In this document: piece after piece, positions 1 through 9,479 of the stretch
Layout of the letters: every line of letters starts with the position of its first letter
Position numbering within the stretch: position 1 is the stretch's first letter
Assembly: GCF_900091845.1 (NCBI RefSeq)
Contig: NZ_FMCI01000217.1
Coordinates: forward strand, 1-49,238
From: Streptomyces sp. SolWspMP-5a-2
GTDB lineage: Bacteria > Actinomycetota > Actinomycetes > Streptomycetales > Streptomycetaceae
Direction of reading: 5' to 3'
Length of the DNA stretch: 49,238 nt
Notes under the pieces: model-generated
The model's database searches: none
The model's input: the letters and a program-made list of their open reading frames with translations, nothing else
Told to the model about the DNA's origin: nothing
Position numbers and translations under genes: made by a program

Positions 1-230
1 GCAGCCGGACGTGCCGCCTGCGCCTGGGGCGCGGCGGGCCTGGGGGCTGCCTTGCGCGGGGCCGGCTTGCCGCCGCCCTGGAACGCGTCGGTCAGCTTGC
101 GTACTACGGGCGCCTCGATCGTCGAAGACGCCGAACGGACGAATTCACCGAGTTCCTGGAGCTTGGCCATGACGGCCTTGCTCTCCACACCGAACTCCTT
201 GGCGAGTTCGTATACCCGGACCTTAGCCAC
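1..230 (-). CDS. infB: Translation initiation factor IF-2, N-terminal part (cut by window edge)
   Basis: Only about 76 N-terminal residues are present; the gene continues beyond the left edge. The start [15 protein letters not shown] is the conserved IF-2 N-terminal subdomain, followed by the beginning of the Ala/Pro/Lys-rich linker that makes actinobacterial IF-2 long. The GTP-binding core is not in the window. IF-2 is the GTPase that places fMet-tRNA on the 30S subunit. The start is a GTG at 228-230 with AAGGAG six bases upstream. It is the last gene visible in the minus-strand cluster rimP-nusA-ylxR-infB, a standard bacterial order. Confidence 0.95.
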   Translation of the reverse strand, partial: MAKVRVYELAKEFGVESKAVMAKLQELGEFVRSASSTIEAPVVRKLTDAFQGGGKPAPRKAAPRPAAPQAQAARPA

Positions 231-377
231 TTCGCTCCTTTTAGGTCCGGGTTGCGGCCGGACCGTCGCTACTTCATGGGCGTACTCATCGCGTACTCAT
301 CGAGTGCTCATCGCAATCTCGACCTACTTCCGACTCGCGAGGTACCAGGGCCGCACGGAGGTTCCGCACGACGCTTC
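231..377. other. infB leader with an 11-bp tandem repeat
   Basis: This gap separates ylxR from infB. At 281-313 it holds three consecutive 11-bp units: CGTACTCATCG twice without change, then AGTGCTCATCG. No ORF with coding character is present. The repeat lies in what would be the infB 5' untranslated region if infB has its own promoter, or in the intercistronic RNA if it is co-transcribed with ylxR. No function is known to me. Confidence 0.6.
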
Positions 378-674
378 TTACGGTGTTGCCTGCTGGGCAA
401 CGATTGCCTGCTCGACGTAGAGGCGCAACGCCTTTGTGTCGAGCGCTCCCGGGGCACGCAACGCCCTCGTGAACGCCCGGCGGCGTACCGCCAGGTCGAG
501 ACAGACCAGGGCGAGGTGCACGTAGGCACCCCGGCCGGGCAGCGTACCGCGATGATCGGGGAGACATTCACCCTCGACCGCCACGATGCGCAGCAGTTCT
601 TGTTTGGCCGCTCGCTGCCTGCACCCCACACAGGTGCGTTCAGGGCATGCGCGGGCTCGCGTCCGGCCAGACAC
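378..674 (-). CDS. ylxR: YlxR/RnpM-family RNA-binding protein (DUF448)
   Basis: The product is a small basic protein of about 98 residues. It has the YlxR signature near the N-terminus (RACPERTCVGCR, giving the C-x-x-C pair) followed by LLRIVAVEG and the GRGAYVH segment typical of DUF448. YlxR proteins bind RNA, and the Gram-positive member RnpM modulates RNase P. The gene sits between nusA and infB, as it does across bacteria. I prefer GTG at 672-674, the usual N-terminus of Streptomyces homologues; GGAGG is 11 bases upstream. An in-frame TTG at 678-680 is only 5 bases from the same GGAGG and cannot be excluded. Confidence 0.88.
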   Translation of the reverse strand: MSGRTRARACPERTCVGCRQRAAKQELLRIVAVEGECLPDHRGTLPGRGAYVHLALVCLDLAVRRRAFTRALRAPGALDTKALRLYVEQAIVAQQATP

Positions 675-803
675 CTTCAAGTCTACCTCCCCGCGCCGAC
701 CTCACCCGTTCGGGGCAACAATCGAACACCTGCCGCGCAAGAACTGTCGTGATCTCAGCGGACGGCGGCTTGGATCTATTCCCCGGCCGCCTGCCCCGGC
801 CGC

Positions 804-1799
804 CTACTCCTCGGACTGGCCCTGCTCCTCGGTGTCCGGCCGGATGTCGATCCGCCAGCCGGTGAGCCGGGCGGCGAGGCGGGCGTTCTGGCCCTCCTTG
901 CCGATGGCCAGGGAGAGCTGGTAGTCGGGGACCGTCACCCGCGCGGAGCGGGCGGCGAGGTCCACGACCTCCACCTTGGAGACGCGGGCCGGGGAGAGCG
1001 CGTTGGCGACCATCTCCGCCGGGTCGTCCGACCAGTCGACGATGTCGATCTTCTCGCCGTTCAGCTCGCCCATCACGTTGCGCACCCGGCCGCCCATCGG
1101 GCCGATGCAGGCGCCCTTGGCGTTCAGCCCCGACCGGGTGGAGCGGACGGCGATCTTGGTGCGGTGACCGGCCTCGCGGGCGATCGCGGAGATCTCGACG
1201 GAGCCGTCGGCGATCTCGGGCACCTCGAGGGCGAACAGCTTCTTCACCAGATTGGGATGTGTGCGCGAGAGGGTCACGGACGGACCGCGCACGCCCTTCG
1301 CCACCCGGACGACGTACGAGCGCAGCCGCATGCCGTGCTGGTACGTCTCGCCGGGGACCTGCTCCTGCACCGGCAGGATGGCCTCCAGCTTGCCGATGTC
1401 GACCAGCACGTTCTTCGGGTCGCGGCCCTGCTGGACGACGCCCATCACGATGTCGCCCTCGCGGCCGGCGTACTCACCGAGCGTCGCGTCGTCCTGGGCG
1501 TCGCGCAGCCGCTGGAGGATGACCTGCTTGGCCGTGGTGGCCGCGATCCGGCCGAAGTCCGACGGGGTGTCGTCGAACTCGCGCGGCTGCTGGTCCTCCT
1601 CCAGGTCCTCCGGGTCCTCCTTCGCCCACACCGTGACGTGTCCGCTGTCCCGGTTGAGCTCCACGCGCGCGCGGCGGCGGCTGCCGTCGGTGCGGTGGTA
1701 CGCGATGAGGAGGGCGGACTCGATCGCCTCGACCAACAGGTCGAAGGAGATCTCCTTCTCCCGCACCAAGCCCCGCAGGGCGCTCATGTCGATGTCCAC
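804..1799 (-). CDS. nusA: Transcription termination/antitermination factor NusA
   Basis: The 331-residue product matches actinobacterial NusA, which lacks the C-terminal acidic repeats of E. coli NusA. In order it has an N-terminal RNA-polymerase-binding domain (to about 130), an S1 domain (about 130-200) and two KH domains. The first KH region carries [12 protein letters not shown] and the second carries [20 protein letters not shown]. NusA modulates pausing, termination and rRNA antitermination. The start is GTG at 1797-1799, two bases after the rimP stop codon, so the two are probably translationally coupled. Confidence 0.97.
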   Translation of the reverse strand: MDIDMSALRGLVREKEISFDLLVEAIESALLIAYHRTDGSRRRARVELNRDSGHVTVWAKEDPEDLEEDQQPREFDDTPSDFGRIAATTAKQVILQRLRDAQDDATLGEYAGREGDIVMGVVQQGRDPKNVLVDIGKLEAILPVQEQVPGETYQHGMRLRSYVVRVAKGVRGPSVTLSRTHPNLVKKLFALEVPEIADGSVEISAIAREAGHRTKIAVRSTRSGLNAKGACIGPMGGRVRNVMGELNGEKIDIVDWSDDPAEMVANALSPARVSKVEVVDLAARSARVTVPDYQLSLAIGKEGQNARLAARLTGWRIDIRPDTEEQGQSEE

Positions 1800-1801
1800 G
1801 G

Positions 1802-2314
1802 CTACGCCTCCTCTTCCTTGTCGTCGCCGACGTTCTTGTCCTTGCGGTTGAACTCGACCTGCACGCGCGCCTTGTCGACGTCCGCGAGGGCGATCCGCCG
1901 GGCGGTGGGCCTGCGCCCCTTCACCCCGGGCACCTCGACGTCGAGCGCGTCCTCGTCGACGGTCAGGATCCTGGCCACCAGCTCGGTGCCGTCGGTCAGC
2001 CGGAACGTCACCAGGCGGTCCACCGCGCGGCGGTAGTGGCGGTGCTCCTCAAGGAGCCGCTCCGCGCCCGGGGTGCCGACCTCCAGGGTGTACTCGCCCT
2101 CGCCCATCGCGTCGGTCTCGTCGAGCTTCGCCGAGAGCGCGCGGCTCACATCGGCGATCCGGTCGAGGTCCGCGCCGTCGTCCGAGTCGACGACCACCCG
2201 CAGCACCCGCTTGCGTCCCACGGAGTCCACCGCGATCTCCTCGAGATCCAGTCCCTGGGAGCCGACGAGCGGTTCCAGCAGTGCTCGCAGCCTCTCGCTC
2301 TGGGTGGTGCTCAT
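1802..2314 (-). CDS. rimP: Ribosome maturation factor RimP
   Basis: The 170-residue product is a RimP: N-terminal alpha/beta domain with [16 protein letters not shown] and [15 protein letters not shown], then [12 protein letters not shown] and a C-terminal Sm-like domain. RimP helps assemble the 30S subunit. It is the first gene of the rimP-nusA-ylxR-infB cluster. A C-terminal Lys/Asp/Glu tail follows the Sm-like domain. Its promoter should lie in the roughly 200 bp shared with the divergent lipoprotein gene, but I could not assign -35/-10 elements there with confidence. Confidence 0.95.
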   Translation of the reverse strand: MSTTQSERLRALLEPLVGSQGLDLEEIAVDSVGRKRVLRVVVDSDDGADLDRIADVSRALSAKLDETDAMGEGEYTLEVGTPGAERLLEEHRHYRRAVDRLVTFRLTDGTELVARILTVDEDALDVEVPGVKGRRPTARRIALADVDKARVQVEFNRKDKNVGDDKEEEA

Positions 2315-2516
2315 CCGGGTGACTCCTCGGCCGCGTGTGCTGTTGTGGGATGGTCGCGTGTCTGGTCAAAGGGTATCCGGTCGCGGGGTGTGTTGCCGTC
2401 CACCCCGGGGACGTGCGGTGCCGATGAGCGGCGATCGCCGGGGGCGCGGGTACGGTGATCACGGCGGGCCGCCCTTCCCCGCCCGTGTGTTCGTACGAGC
2501 CCCGAGGACGCCTGCC

Positions 2517-3071
2517 GTGCCGTACCCCTCACCGCCGCGCCCCCTCGCGGGTCCGCGCAGAAGATCCGTGCTCGTCTCGGCCGTCGGGGCCGCCCTGCTG
2601 GCGGCCTGTTCGCCGGGTTCCGGCGGCGACGGCGGGGCGGGCGACGGCAGTTCGGCCGCGGCCGAGCGGGCGCGGGAGCGCGCCGCCCGGGACAGCGCGG
2701 CCCTGCGCGAGCGGTACGACGCGGCGATCGCCGCGTTCCCCGCGCTCGCGGGCCGGCTCGCGCCGCTGCGGGCCGAGGTGGACCGGCACGCGCGGGCGTT
2801 CGGCTGGACGGCGCGGGAGAGCGGGCAGCCGGCGAAGGGCGCCGGTGGCGCCAAGTCGACGCCCACGCCCACGGGTTCGGCCGCGCCCTCCGCCCCGGCG
2901 ACCGAGAAGGACGCCCTCGCCGGACTGGCCGCCGCCGAACGCGCCCTGGCCGACCGGCGCACCGAGGACCTTCTCGACCTTCCGGGCGAACCGGCCCGCC
3001 TGCTGGCGTCGGTGGCGGCGGCCGGGGCGGCGCACGTGTATCTGCTGACGGAGAACGGGAACGCGAAGTGA
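2517..3071 (+). CDS. Putative lipoprotein, partner of the ferritin-like protein
   Basis: The product is about 184 residues and begins with a basic stretch, a hydrophobic segment (SVLVSAVGAALLAAC) and a lipobox-like LAAC. It is therefore probably exported and lipidated. The rest is Ala/Arg/Glu-rich helix with a low-complexity T/P/S/A linker, then a final helical part. I do not recognise a catalytic motif. GTG at 2517 is chosen because GAGG lies nine bases upstream and it puts the signal peptide near the N-terminus; GTG at 2487 is an alternative. The stop overlaps the next start by four bases (GTGA), so the two proteins are probably made together. Confidence 0.75.
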   Translation: MPYPSPPRPLAGPRRRSVLVSAVGAALLAACSPGSGGDGGAGDGSSAAAERARERAARDSAALRERYDAAIAAFPALAGRLAPLRAEVDRHARAFGWTARESGQPAKGAGGAKSTPTPTGSAAPSAPATEKDALAGLAAAERALADRRTEDLLDLPGEPARLLASVAAAGAAHVYLLTENGNAK

Positions 3072-3607
3072 GCGGGGCGACGGACGGAGGGGGACCGGTG
3101 AGCGACGGTGACCGGCGGATGCTGACGGCGCTGCAGGCGGCGCTGGGCGCCGAGCACGCGGCGGTGTACGGGTACGGCGTGGTCGGCGGGCAGGTCAGGG
3201 CCGCGCGGCGGGCCGAGGCGCGGGCGGCGTACGAGGCGCACCGGGCCAGGCGGGACGTGCTGGCGCGGCAGGTGCGGGAGCTGGGCGGCACACCGGTGGC
3301 CGCGTCCGCCGGGTACGCGCTGCCGTTCGCGGTGACCGACCAGGCCGGGGCGGTGCGGCTGGCCGCCGAGCTGGAGGAGCGGGTCGCCGGGGTCTACTCG
3401 GACCTGGTGCGGGCGTCGTCGGGCGACCGGCGGCGCACCGCGGCCGAGGGGCTGCGGGAGGCCGCCGTCCGTGCGGTGCGCTGGCGCGGGGAGAGCGTAG
3501 CCTTCCCTGGGCTGGCCGAACGGGCGTCCGCCGGCGCGACCCCGTCGGCCCCTGCCACCCCGGCGACCCCTGCCACCCCCGCGACTCCCGCGACCCCCGC
3601 GGGATGA
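3068..3607 (+). CDS. Ferritin-like domain protein (DUF4439 type)
   Basis: The 179-residue protein has an N-terminal helix with LQAALGAEHAAVYGYGVVGG, then further helices containing YEAHRARRD and LAAELEERVAGVYSDL. This is the four-helix ferritin-like pattern of DUF4439, with Glu/His residues positioned as possible metal ligands. It has no signal peptide although its partner does. GTG at 3068 overlaps the upstream stop codon. The C-terminus is a run of Pro-Ala-Thr triplets encoded by a 9-bp tandem repeat. The specific role (metal storage, redox or neither) is unknown. Confidence 0.72.
   Translation: MSGATDGGGPVSDGDRRMLTALQAALGAEHAAVYGYGVVGGQVRAARRAEARAAYEAHRARRDVLARQVRELGGTPVAASAGYALPFAVTDQAGAVRLAAELEERVAGVYSDLVRASSGDRRRTAAEGLREAAVRAVRWRGESVAFPGLAERASAGATPSAPATPATPATPATPATPAG
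3550..3603 (+). repeat. 9-bp tandem repeat encoding Pro-Ala-Thr
   Basis: About six degenerate 9-base units of the form CCTGCCACC/CCCGCGACC close the upstream gene and encode repeated Pro-Ala-Thr. Such coding repeats can change copy number by slippage. Here they only alter the length of a disordered tail. Confidence 0.7.
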
Positions 3608-3701
3608 CGCGCGCGCCGTCGTGAGCTGACGGCGCCGGTGGCACAGCGCCGGACGAAGCGGCCCCTCGGACGGGCGATCGACAGAAGGGAACGACTCGCG
3701 C

Positions 3702-4601
3702 ATGGCTTTCGAACCGCCCAGGCGGCTGCTCCGGGCGCTCGGTGAGACGGCGCCCGGGGGTGACGACTGGCTGGCGAGGCTGCCCGGGACGGCCCGGGAC
3801 GCGGTCGAGCGGCGCGGGTCCACGGTGGAGCGGGTGCAGGAGCCCGGCGGACGCAGCAGCCTGGTCGTGCTGGTGCGGCTGGCCGACGGCGCCCCCGCCG
3901 TGCTGAAGCTGGCGCCGCCCCGGGCCCGTCCGGAGAGCGAGCGGGCCGCGCTGGCGCACTGGGCGGGGCGCGGTGCCGTGCGGCTGCTGGAGCCCGCCGG
4001 GCCGGACGGCGAACTGCTGCTGGAGCGGCTGCATCCGGACGTCTCGGTGCGGTCGCTGCCGGAGGCGAGGGCGCTGCTGGAGGCGGCCGGGACGCTGCGC
4101 AGGCTGTGGGTGGAACCGCCCGCCGACCACTCCTTCGAGACGGTGGCGGAGCGCACCGGGCGGCAGGCCGCGGCGATGCGGGCGACGGCCGCGGCGCGTC
4201 CGGAGGTGGCGCAGTTGGTCGACGCGGCGCTGATGGCCCGGGACGAGCTGCTGGAGGCCGGGCAGGAACGGCGGCTGCTGCACGGGACGTTCCGGCAGAG
4301 CAAGGTGCTCGCGGGCGAGCGTTCGCCGTGGCTCGCGGTGGGTCCCGACCCGGTGGTCGGGGAGTGCGCCTTCGACCTCGCCCGGCTGGTGCGCGACCGG
4401 GTCGAGGACCTGATCGCGGTGCCGTCCGGGGCGTCGACCGCGCGGCGGCGGGTGAAGCGGCTGGCGGAGTCCCTTGACGTGGACCAGGACCGGCTGCGGG
4501 GCTGGGCGCTGTTCCGGGCGGTGGAGTCCGGGGTGCGGGCGCTGCGGGTGGGACGCCCGAAGGACGCGGAGCTGCTGCTGGAGTTCGCCGGGTGGCTGTG
4601 A
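3702..4601 (+). CDS. Aminoglycoside-phosphotransferase-fold protein, predicted pseudokinase
   Basis: The 299-residue product has the kinase-like fold of the APH(6)/streptomycin 6-kinase group. The N-lobe Lys69 (VLKLA) and a Glu in ESERAAL are kept, as is FDLA at 224-227. The catalytic loop, normally H-G-D-x-x-x-x-N, reads HGTFRQSK (194-201), so the catalytic Asp is Thr and the Asn is Lys. The Asp that should start the metal-binding segment (IDPKPVVG in active enzymes) is Gly214 (VGPDPVVG). Phosphotransfer by the usual mechanism is therefore unlikely, and drug resistance should not be inferred. It stands alone, convergent with proS. Confidence 0.8.
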   Translation: MAFEPPRRLLRALGETAPGGDDWLARLPGTARDAVERRGSTVERVQEPGGRSSLVVLVRLADGAPAVLKLAPPRARPESERAALAHWAGRGAVRLLEPAGPDGELLLERLHPDVSVRSLPEARALLEAAGTLRRLWVEPPADHSFETVAERTGRQAAAMRATAAARPEVAQLVDAALMARDELLEAGQERRLLHGTFRQSKVLAGERSPWLAVGPDPVVGECAFDLARLVRDRVEDLIAVPSGASTARRRVKRLAESLDVDQDRLRGWALFRAVESGVRALRVGRPKDAELLLEFAGWL

Positions 4602-4628
4602 GGCGGGTCGGCGGGGCGGGGCGGTAGC

Positions 4629-4682
4629 GGCCGTCCCCTTCCCGGGCGGCGCGGTGTCGCGCGCCGCGGTCGGGGGACGGCC
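4629..4682. terminator. Bidirectional hairpin terminator
   Basis: A perfect 10-bp outer stem (GGCCGTCCCC at 4629-4638 with GGGGACGGCC at 4673-4682) encloses an inner CG-rich hairpin. It lies between the convergent kinase-fold gene and proS and can serve both. Confidence 0.7.
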
Positions 4683-4711
4683 GGTGGGAGTCCGTGGGGC
4701 TCCGGGTGCGG

Positions 4712-6415
4712 TCAGAGGGCGCGGAGGCGGGCGATCGCGTCGTCCACGGTCAGTTCCTCGCGCTCGCCGCTCCTGCGGTCCTTCAGTTCCAGGACGCCCT
4801 CGGCGGAGCGGCGGCCGGCCACCAGGATGTGCGGCACGCCGATCAGTTCCGCGTCGGTGAACTTGACGCCGGGAGAGACCCCGGCGCGGTCGTCGACGAG
4901 GACGCGGAGTCCGGCCTCGCGGAGCTTCTCCGCGACGTCCAGGGCGAGTTCGGTCTGCAGCGCCTTGCCCGCGGCGACCACGTGGACGTCGGCGGGGGCG
5001 ACCTCGCGGGGCCAGACCAGCCCGTGCTCGTCGGCGGTCTGCTCGGCGAGGGCCGCGACGGCGCGGGAGACGCCGATGCCGTAGGAGCCCATGGTGACGC
5101 GGACCGGCTTGCCCTGCTGGCCGAGGACGTCGAGCTTGAGGGCGTCGGCGTACTTGCGGCCGAGCTGGAAGATGTGGCCGATCTCGATGGCGCGGTCCAG
5201 CTTGAGGCCGGTGCCGCAGCGGGGGCAGGGGTCGCCCTCCTGGACGACGACGACGTCGACGTAGGCGTCGACGTCGAAGTCGCGGCCCGCGACGACGTTC
5301 CTGGCGTGCGTGCCGGGCTTGTTGGCGCCGGTGATCCAGGCGGTGCCGGGGGCGATCCTGGGGTCGGCGAGGTAGGTGACCTTCTCCAGGCCCTGCGGTC
5401 CGACGTAGCCGCGGACCAGGTCGGGGCGGCCGGTGAAGTCCTCGGCGGTGACCAGTTCGACGGTGGCCGGGGCGAAGTGCGCCTCCACCTTGCCGAGGTC
5501 GACCTCACGGTCGCCGGGGACGCCGACGGCGACGATCTCGCCGTCCACCGTGACCAGGAGGTTCTTCAGGGTGGCGGAGGCGGGGACGCCGAGGTGGGCG
5601 GCGAGGGTCTCGATGGTCGGGGTGTCGGGGGTGGGGATCTCCTCCAGGGCGGGCACGGCGGACGCGTCGGCCGGCTTCAGCTCGTAGGTGATCGCCTCGG
5701 TGTTGGCGGCGAAGTCGCAGTTCGGGCAGTCGGCGAAGGTGTCCTCGCCCGCTTCGGCGGGGGCCAGGAACTCCTCGGACTTGGAGCCGCCCATGGCTCC
5801 CGCGGTGGCCGCGCAGATGCGGTAGTCGAGGCCGAGGCGCTCGAAGACCCGCTGGTAGGCCTGGCGGTGCAGGGCGTAGGAGTGGGCCAGGCCCTCGTCC
5901 TCGGTGTCGAAGGAGTAGGAGTCCTTCATCAGGAACTCGCGGCCGCGCAGGATCCCGGCCCGGGGGCGGGCCTCGTCACGGTACTTGTGCTGGATCTGGT
6001 AGAGGATGACGGGCAGGTCCTTGTAGGAGGACGCCTGGTCCTTGACCAGCTGGGTGAAGATCTCCTCGTGGGTGGGGCCGAGGAGGTAGTCGGCGCCCCT
6101 GCGGTCCTGGAGGCGGAAGAGTTCCGCGCCGTACTCCTCCCAGCGGCCGGTCGCCTCGTAGGGCTCGCGCGGCAGCAGGGCGGGGAGCAGCACCTCCTGG
6201 GCGCCGATGGCGTCCATCTCCTCGCGGACGATCCGCTCGACGTTGGCGAGGACCCGCTTGCCCAGCGGCAGCCAGCTCCAGATGCCGGCGGCGGTGCGGC
6301 GGACGTAACCGGCGCGCACGAGCAGCTTGTGGCTGAGGACCTCGGCGTCGGCCGGGTCGTCGCGCAGCGTCTTCGCCATCAAACGGGACATGCGCTGGAC
6401 CGGTGCGTTCGCCAT
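4712..6415 (-). CDS. proS: Prolyl-tRNA synthetase
   Basis: The 567-residue class II aminoacyl-tRNA synthetase charges tRNA-Pro. Its N-terminus ([20 protein letters not shown]) and length match the bacterial type. The catalytic core includes motif 2 ([21 protein letters not shown]) and motif 3 near [10 protein letters not shown]. Between them is the insertion editing domain (from about residue 230 to 380). A C-terminal anticodon-binding domain contains [16 protein letters not shown]. The ATG at 6415 has AGGAG upstream (AGGAGTACGAGAACC). Confidence 0.97.
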   Translation of the reverse strand: MANAPVQRMSRLMAKTLRDDPADAEVLSHKLLVRAGYVRRTAAGIWSWLPLGKRVLANVERIVREEMDAIGAQEVLLPALLPREPYEATGRWEEYGAELFRLQDRRGADYLLGPTHEEIFTQLVKDQASSYKDLPVILYQIQHKYRDEARPRAGILRGREFLMKDSYSFDTEDEGLAHSYALHRQAYQRVFERLGLDYRICAATAGAMGGSKSEEFLAPAEAGEDTFADCPNCDFAANTEAITYELKPADASAVPALEEIPTPDTPTIETLAAHLGVPASATLKNLLVTVDGEIVAVGVPGDREVDLGKVEAHFAPATVELVTAEDFTGRPDLVRGYVGPQGLEKVTYLADPRIAPGTAWITGANKPGTHARNVVAGRDFDVDAYVDVVVVQEGDPCPRCGTGLKLDRAIEIGHIFQLGRKYADALKLDVLGQQGKPVRVTMGSYGIGVSRAVAALAEQTADEHGLVWPREVAPADVHVVAAGKALQTELALDVAEKLREAGLRVLVDDRAGVSPGVKFTDAELIGVPHILVAGRRSAEGVLELKDRRSGEREELTVDDAIARLRAL

Positions 6416-6488
6416 GGTTCTCGTACTCCTGCCGGGAAAGGGTGATGGCTAGGAGGTTAGCCGGGGCCGCTGTGCGGGTGGAAATCGG

Positions 6489-7019
6489 TTATCGGCGGCG
6501 CAGCGGGAGGGGGGCGCCCATCACCGCGTAGGGCCTGGGGGCGCTCGGGAAGAGGACCCGGCGGGCCAGGTCCTGGTAGCCGAGCGAGTGGTAGAGGCCG
6601 CGGGCGGGGCTGTCGGTGTCGATGGCCGAGAGGATCGAGCGGGGCTCGGCGGCGCTGTCGGTGATGCGGGTGATGAGGGCGCGCCCGACGCCCCGGTTCT
6701 GGTGGTGGGGGTGGACGTGCAGCTCGGTGATGACGAAGGAGTCGTCGAGCCAGCCGTCGTGGTCCTGGGCGCGGAGGTAGGGCTCGACGACGGTGGACCA
6801 CCAGTGGGTGCGGTCGTTGGGCATGCCGTAGACGAATCCGACGAGGTGGCCGCCCTCGGTGACGCCGAGCGCGCGGGCGCCGGGGTAGGCCATGTGGCGC
6901 AGGACGATCTGGCGGCGCACGGCGACTTCGTCGGCGTCGAGGCCGAACGCGACGGCCTGGACGGCGAGGGCCTCGTCGACGTGGGCGGACAGGTCGAGGG
7001 GGCCGATGACGAGGTCCAT
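6489..7019 (-). CDS. GNAT-family N-acetyltransferase
   Basis: The 176-residue product is a single GNAT domain. Its acetyl-CoA-binding motif A is visible as LHVHPHHQNRGVGRALI (the Q/R-x-x-G-x-G/A pattern), followed by LYHSLGYQD near the C-terminus. The acceptor substrate is not predictable. The ATG at 7017-7019 is the first with a GNAT-like N-terminus; longer extensions into the upstream gap are Pro/Arg-rich and look non-coding. It lies 73 bp upstream of proS on the same strand and could be co-transcribed with it. Confidence 0.85.
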   Translation of the reverse strand: MDLVIGPLDLSAHVDEALAVQAVAFGLDADEVAVRRQIVLRHMAYPGARALGVTEGGHLVGFVYGMPNDRTHWWSTVVEPYLRAQDHDGWLDDSFVITELHVHPHHQNRGVGRALITRITDSAAEPRSILSAIDTDSPARGLYHSLGYQDLARRVLFPSAPRPYAVMGAPLPLRRR

Positions 7020-7126
7020 GCGGGGAGGGTACAGGGGTGGCGGGCGCGGTGCCGGACGGGGCGTCAGCCGGGGTCCGTCGTGCGGATGACGCGCCGTGCC
7101 CCGGCGCCCGGTCCGGACGGCAGGTC

Positions 7127-7975
7127 CTAGAAGAGGACGCTCGTGAAGGCGCCGACCTCCTGGAAGCCGACGCGGTGGTAGGTGCGCCTGGCCGCGGTGT
7201 TGAAGTCGTTGACGTAGAGGCTGACCACGGGGGCGACGTCGGCGAGGGCGTAGCGCAGGACGGCCGCCATGCCGGGGGCCGCGTGGCCCTGGCCGCGGTA
7301 CTCGGGGGCGACCCAGACGCCCTGGATCTGGCAGGCCTGGGTGGTGGCGGCGCCGATCTCGGCCTTGAAGACGACGTTGCCGCGTTCGTCGACGCGGGCG
7401 AAGGAGCGTCCGGAGCCGACCAGTTCGGCGACGCGGGCCTGGTAGAGGAGGCCGCCGTCGCCCGCCATCGGGGAGACGCCGACCTCCTCGGTGAACATCG
7501 CCACGCAGGCCGGCATGATCGTTTCCATCTCGTCCTTGCGGATGCGGCGGACGTACGGGTCGGGGGCGATGTCGGCGGGCATCCGGTCGGTGACCATGAG
7601 GGGCTGGTGGGCGCGTACCTCGCGGGCCGGGCCCCAGCTCGGTTCGAGCAGGCGCCAGAGCTGGGTGGTGGGTCCGGCGGGGCCGACGATGGAGGAGCAG
7701 CGGCGTCCGGCGCGGCGGGCGCGGTCGGCGAAGGCGCGCACGGCGCGCGGGGTGGCGCAGATCGGGACGAGGTTGGCGCCGGCGTAGCAGAGGGACGTCA
7801 GCATGCCGTCCTCGTAGAAGCCCCACATCTCGCCGCCGAGCCGCCAGGGGTCGAGCCCGGCGATCTGGACCCGGGAGGTCACGAAGGCATTGGTGACCGG
7901 CTCGCGGCCGAGGATGGCGAGCGCGGCGTCAAGGTCGCTCGGTTCGAGCACCCGGGAGGTGGTCTGGGTCAACAC
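7127..7975 (-). CDS. GNAT-family N-acetyltransferase with N-terminal DUF4081-like domain
   Basis: The product is about 282 residues. The N-terminal half (ILGREPVTNAFVTSRV onward) resembles DUF4081, a domain found fused to GNAT in actinobacteria. The C-terminal half is GNAT, with IQGVWVAPEYRGQGHA as acetyl-CoA motif A and RRTYHRVGFQEVG as the final strand-helix. The substrate is unknown. GTG at 7973-7975 with GTGAGG upstream gives the expected N-terminus (VLTQTTSRVLEP); a longer form to 8014 is possible but less likely. The intrinsic terminator at 8090-8125 separates it from ispG upstream, so it probably has its own promoter. Confidence 0.85.
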   Translation of the reverse strand: MLTQTTSRVLEPSDLDAALAILGREPVTNAFVTSRVQIAGLDPWRLGGEMWGFYEDGMLTSLCYAGANLVPICATPRAVRAFADRARRAGRRCSSIVGPAGPTTQLWRLLEPSWGPAREVRAHQPLMVTDRMPADIAPDPYVRRIRKDEMETIMPACVAMFTEEVGVSPMAGDGGLLYQARVAELVGSGRSFARVDERGNVVFKAEIGAATTQACQIQGVWVAPEYRGQGHAAPGMAAVLRYALADVAPVVSLYVNDFNTAARRTYHRVGFQEVGAFTSVLF

Positions 7976-8089
7976 GTGCGGGGCCTCACCCTGGGGTTCT
8001 GCTGATCTCCGCACTGTACCCGCCGAAATTGTGCGGCGCCGCCCCTGTGGGAGGGCGGGCGGCGGGGGCTCCCGACCGTCGTGGACGAC

Positions 8090-8125
8090 GCACCCCCCGT
8101 CACCGGATCGGGTGACGGGGGGTGC
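8090..8125 (-). terminator. Intrinsic terminator of ispG
   Basis: A perfect 15-bp stem (8090-8104 with 8111-8125) closes a GGATCG loop, 16 bases beyond the ispG stop codon. It is one of the strongest hairpins in the window. Confidence 0.85.
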
Positions 8126-8141
8126 GCAGGACCGGGTGGTG

Positions 8142-9299
<1,158 letters not shown>

Positions 9300-9421
9300 C
9301 TGCTGTGCAACCCCAAGTCGTGGATCAGGCTCCGGTCCCGCAGTCATCGGGCTCCAGGCTTCGAGATTACGACACATGTCTTGGCCCGAGCACATCACAG
9401 GGGGAAACCCACCCGATGGAA

Positions 9422-9452
9422 GGCGGCCCGGCACCGAGGGTGCCGGGCCGCC
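9422..9452 (-). terminator. Intrinsic terminator of the dxr-rseP operon
   Basis: A perfect 14-bp GC stem (9422-9435 with 9439-9452) closes a three-base loop, 27 bases beyond the stop of the site-2 protease gene. Confidence 0.85.
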
Positions 9453-9479
9453 GTGAACCGCGGGTGTCCAGGAGCCGTC

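Noticed and set aside
2459..4303. Long minus-strand frame opposite the lipoprotein, ferritin-like and kinase-fold genes
   Set aside because: The composition is low-complexity Ser/Arg/Pro/Ala with no recognisable domain, while the plus strand carries three coherent proteins.
3702..4601. Aminoglycoside resistance gene
   Set aside because: The fold is right, but the catalytic Asp and the metal Asp are replaced, so resistance by phosphorylation is not supported.
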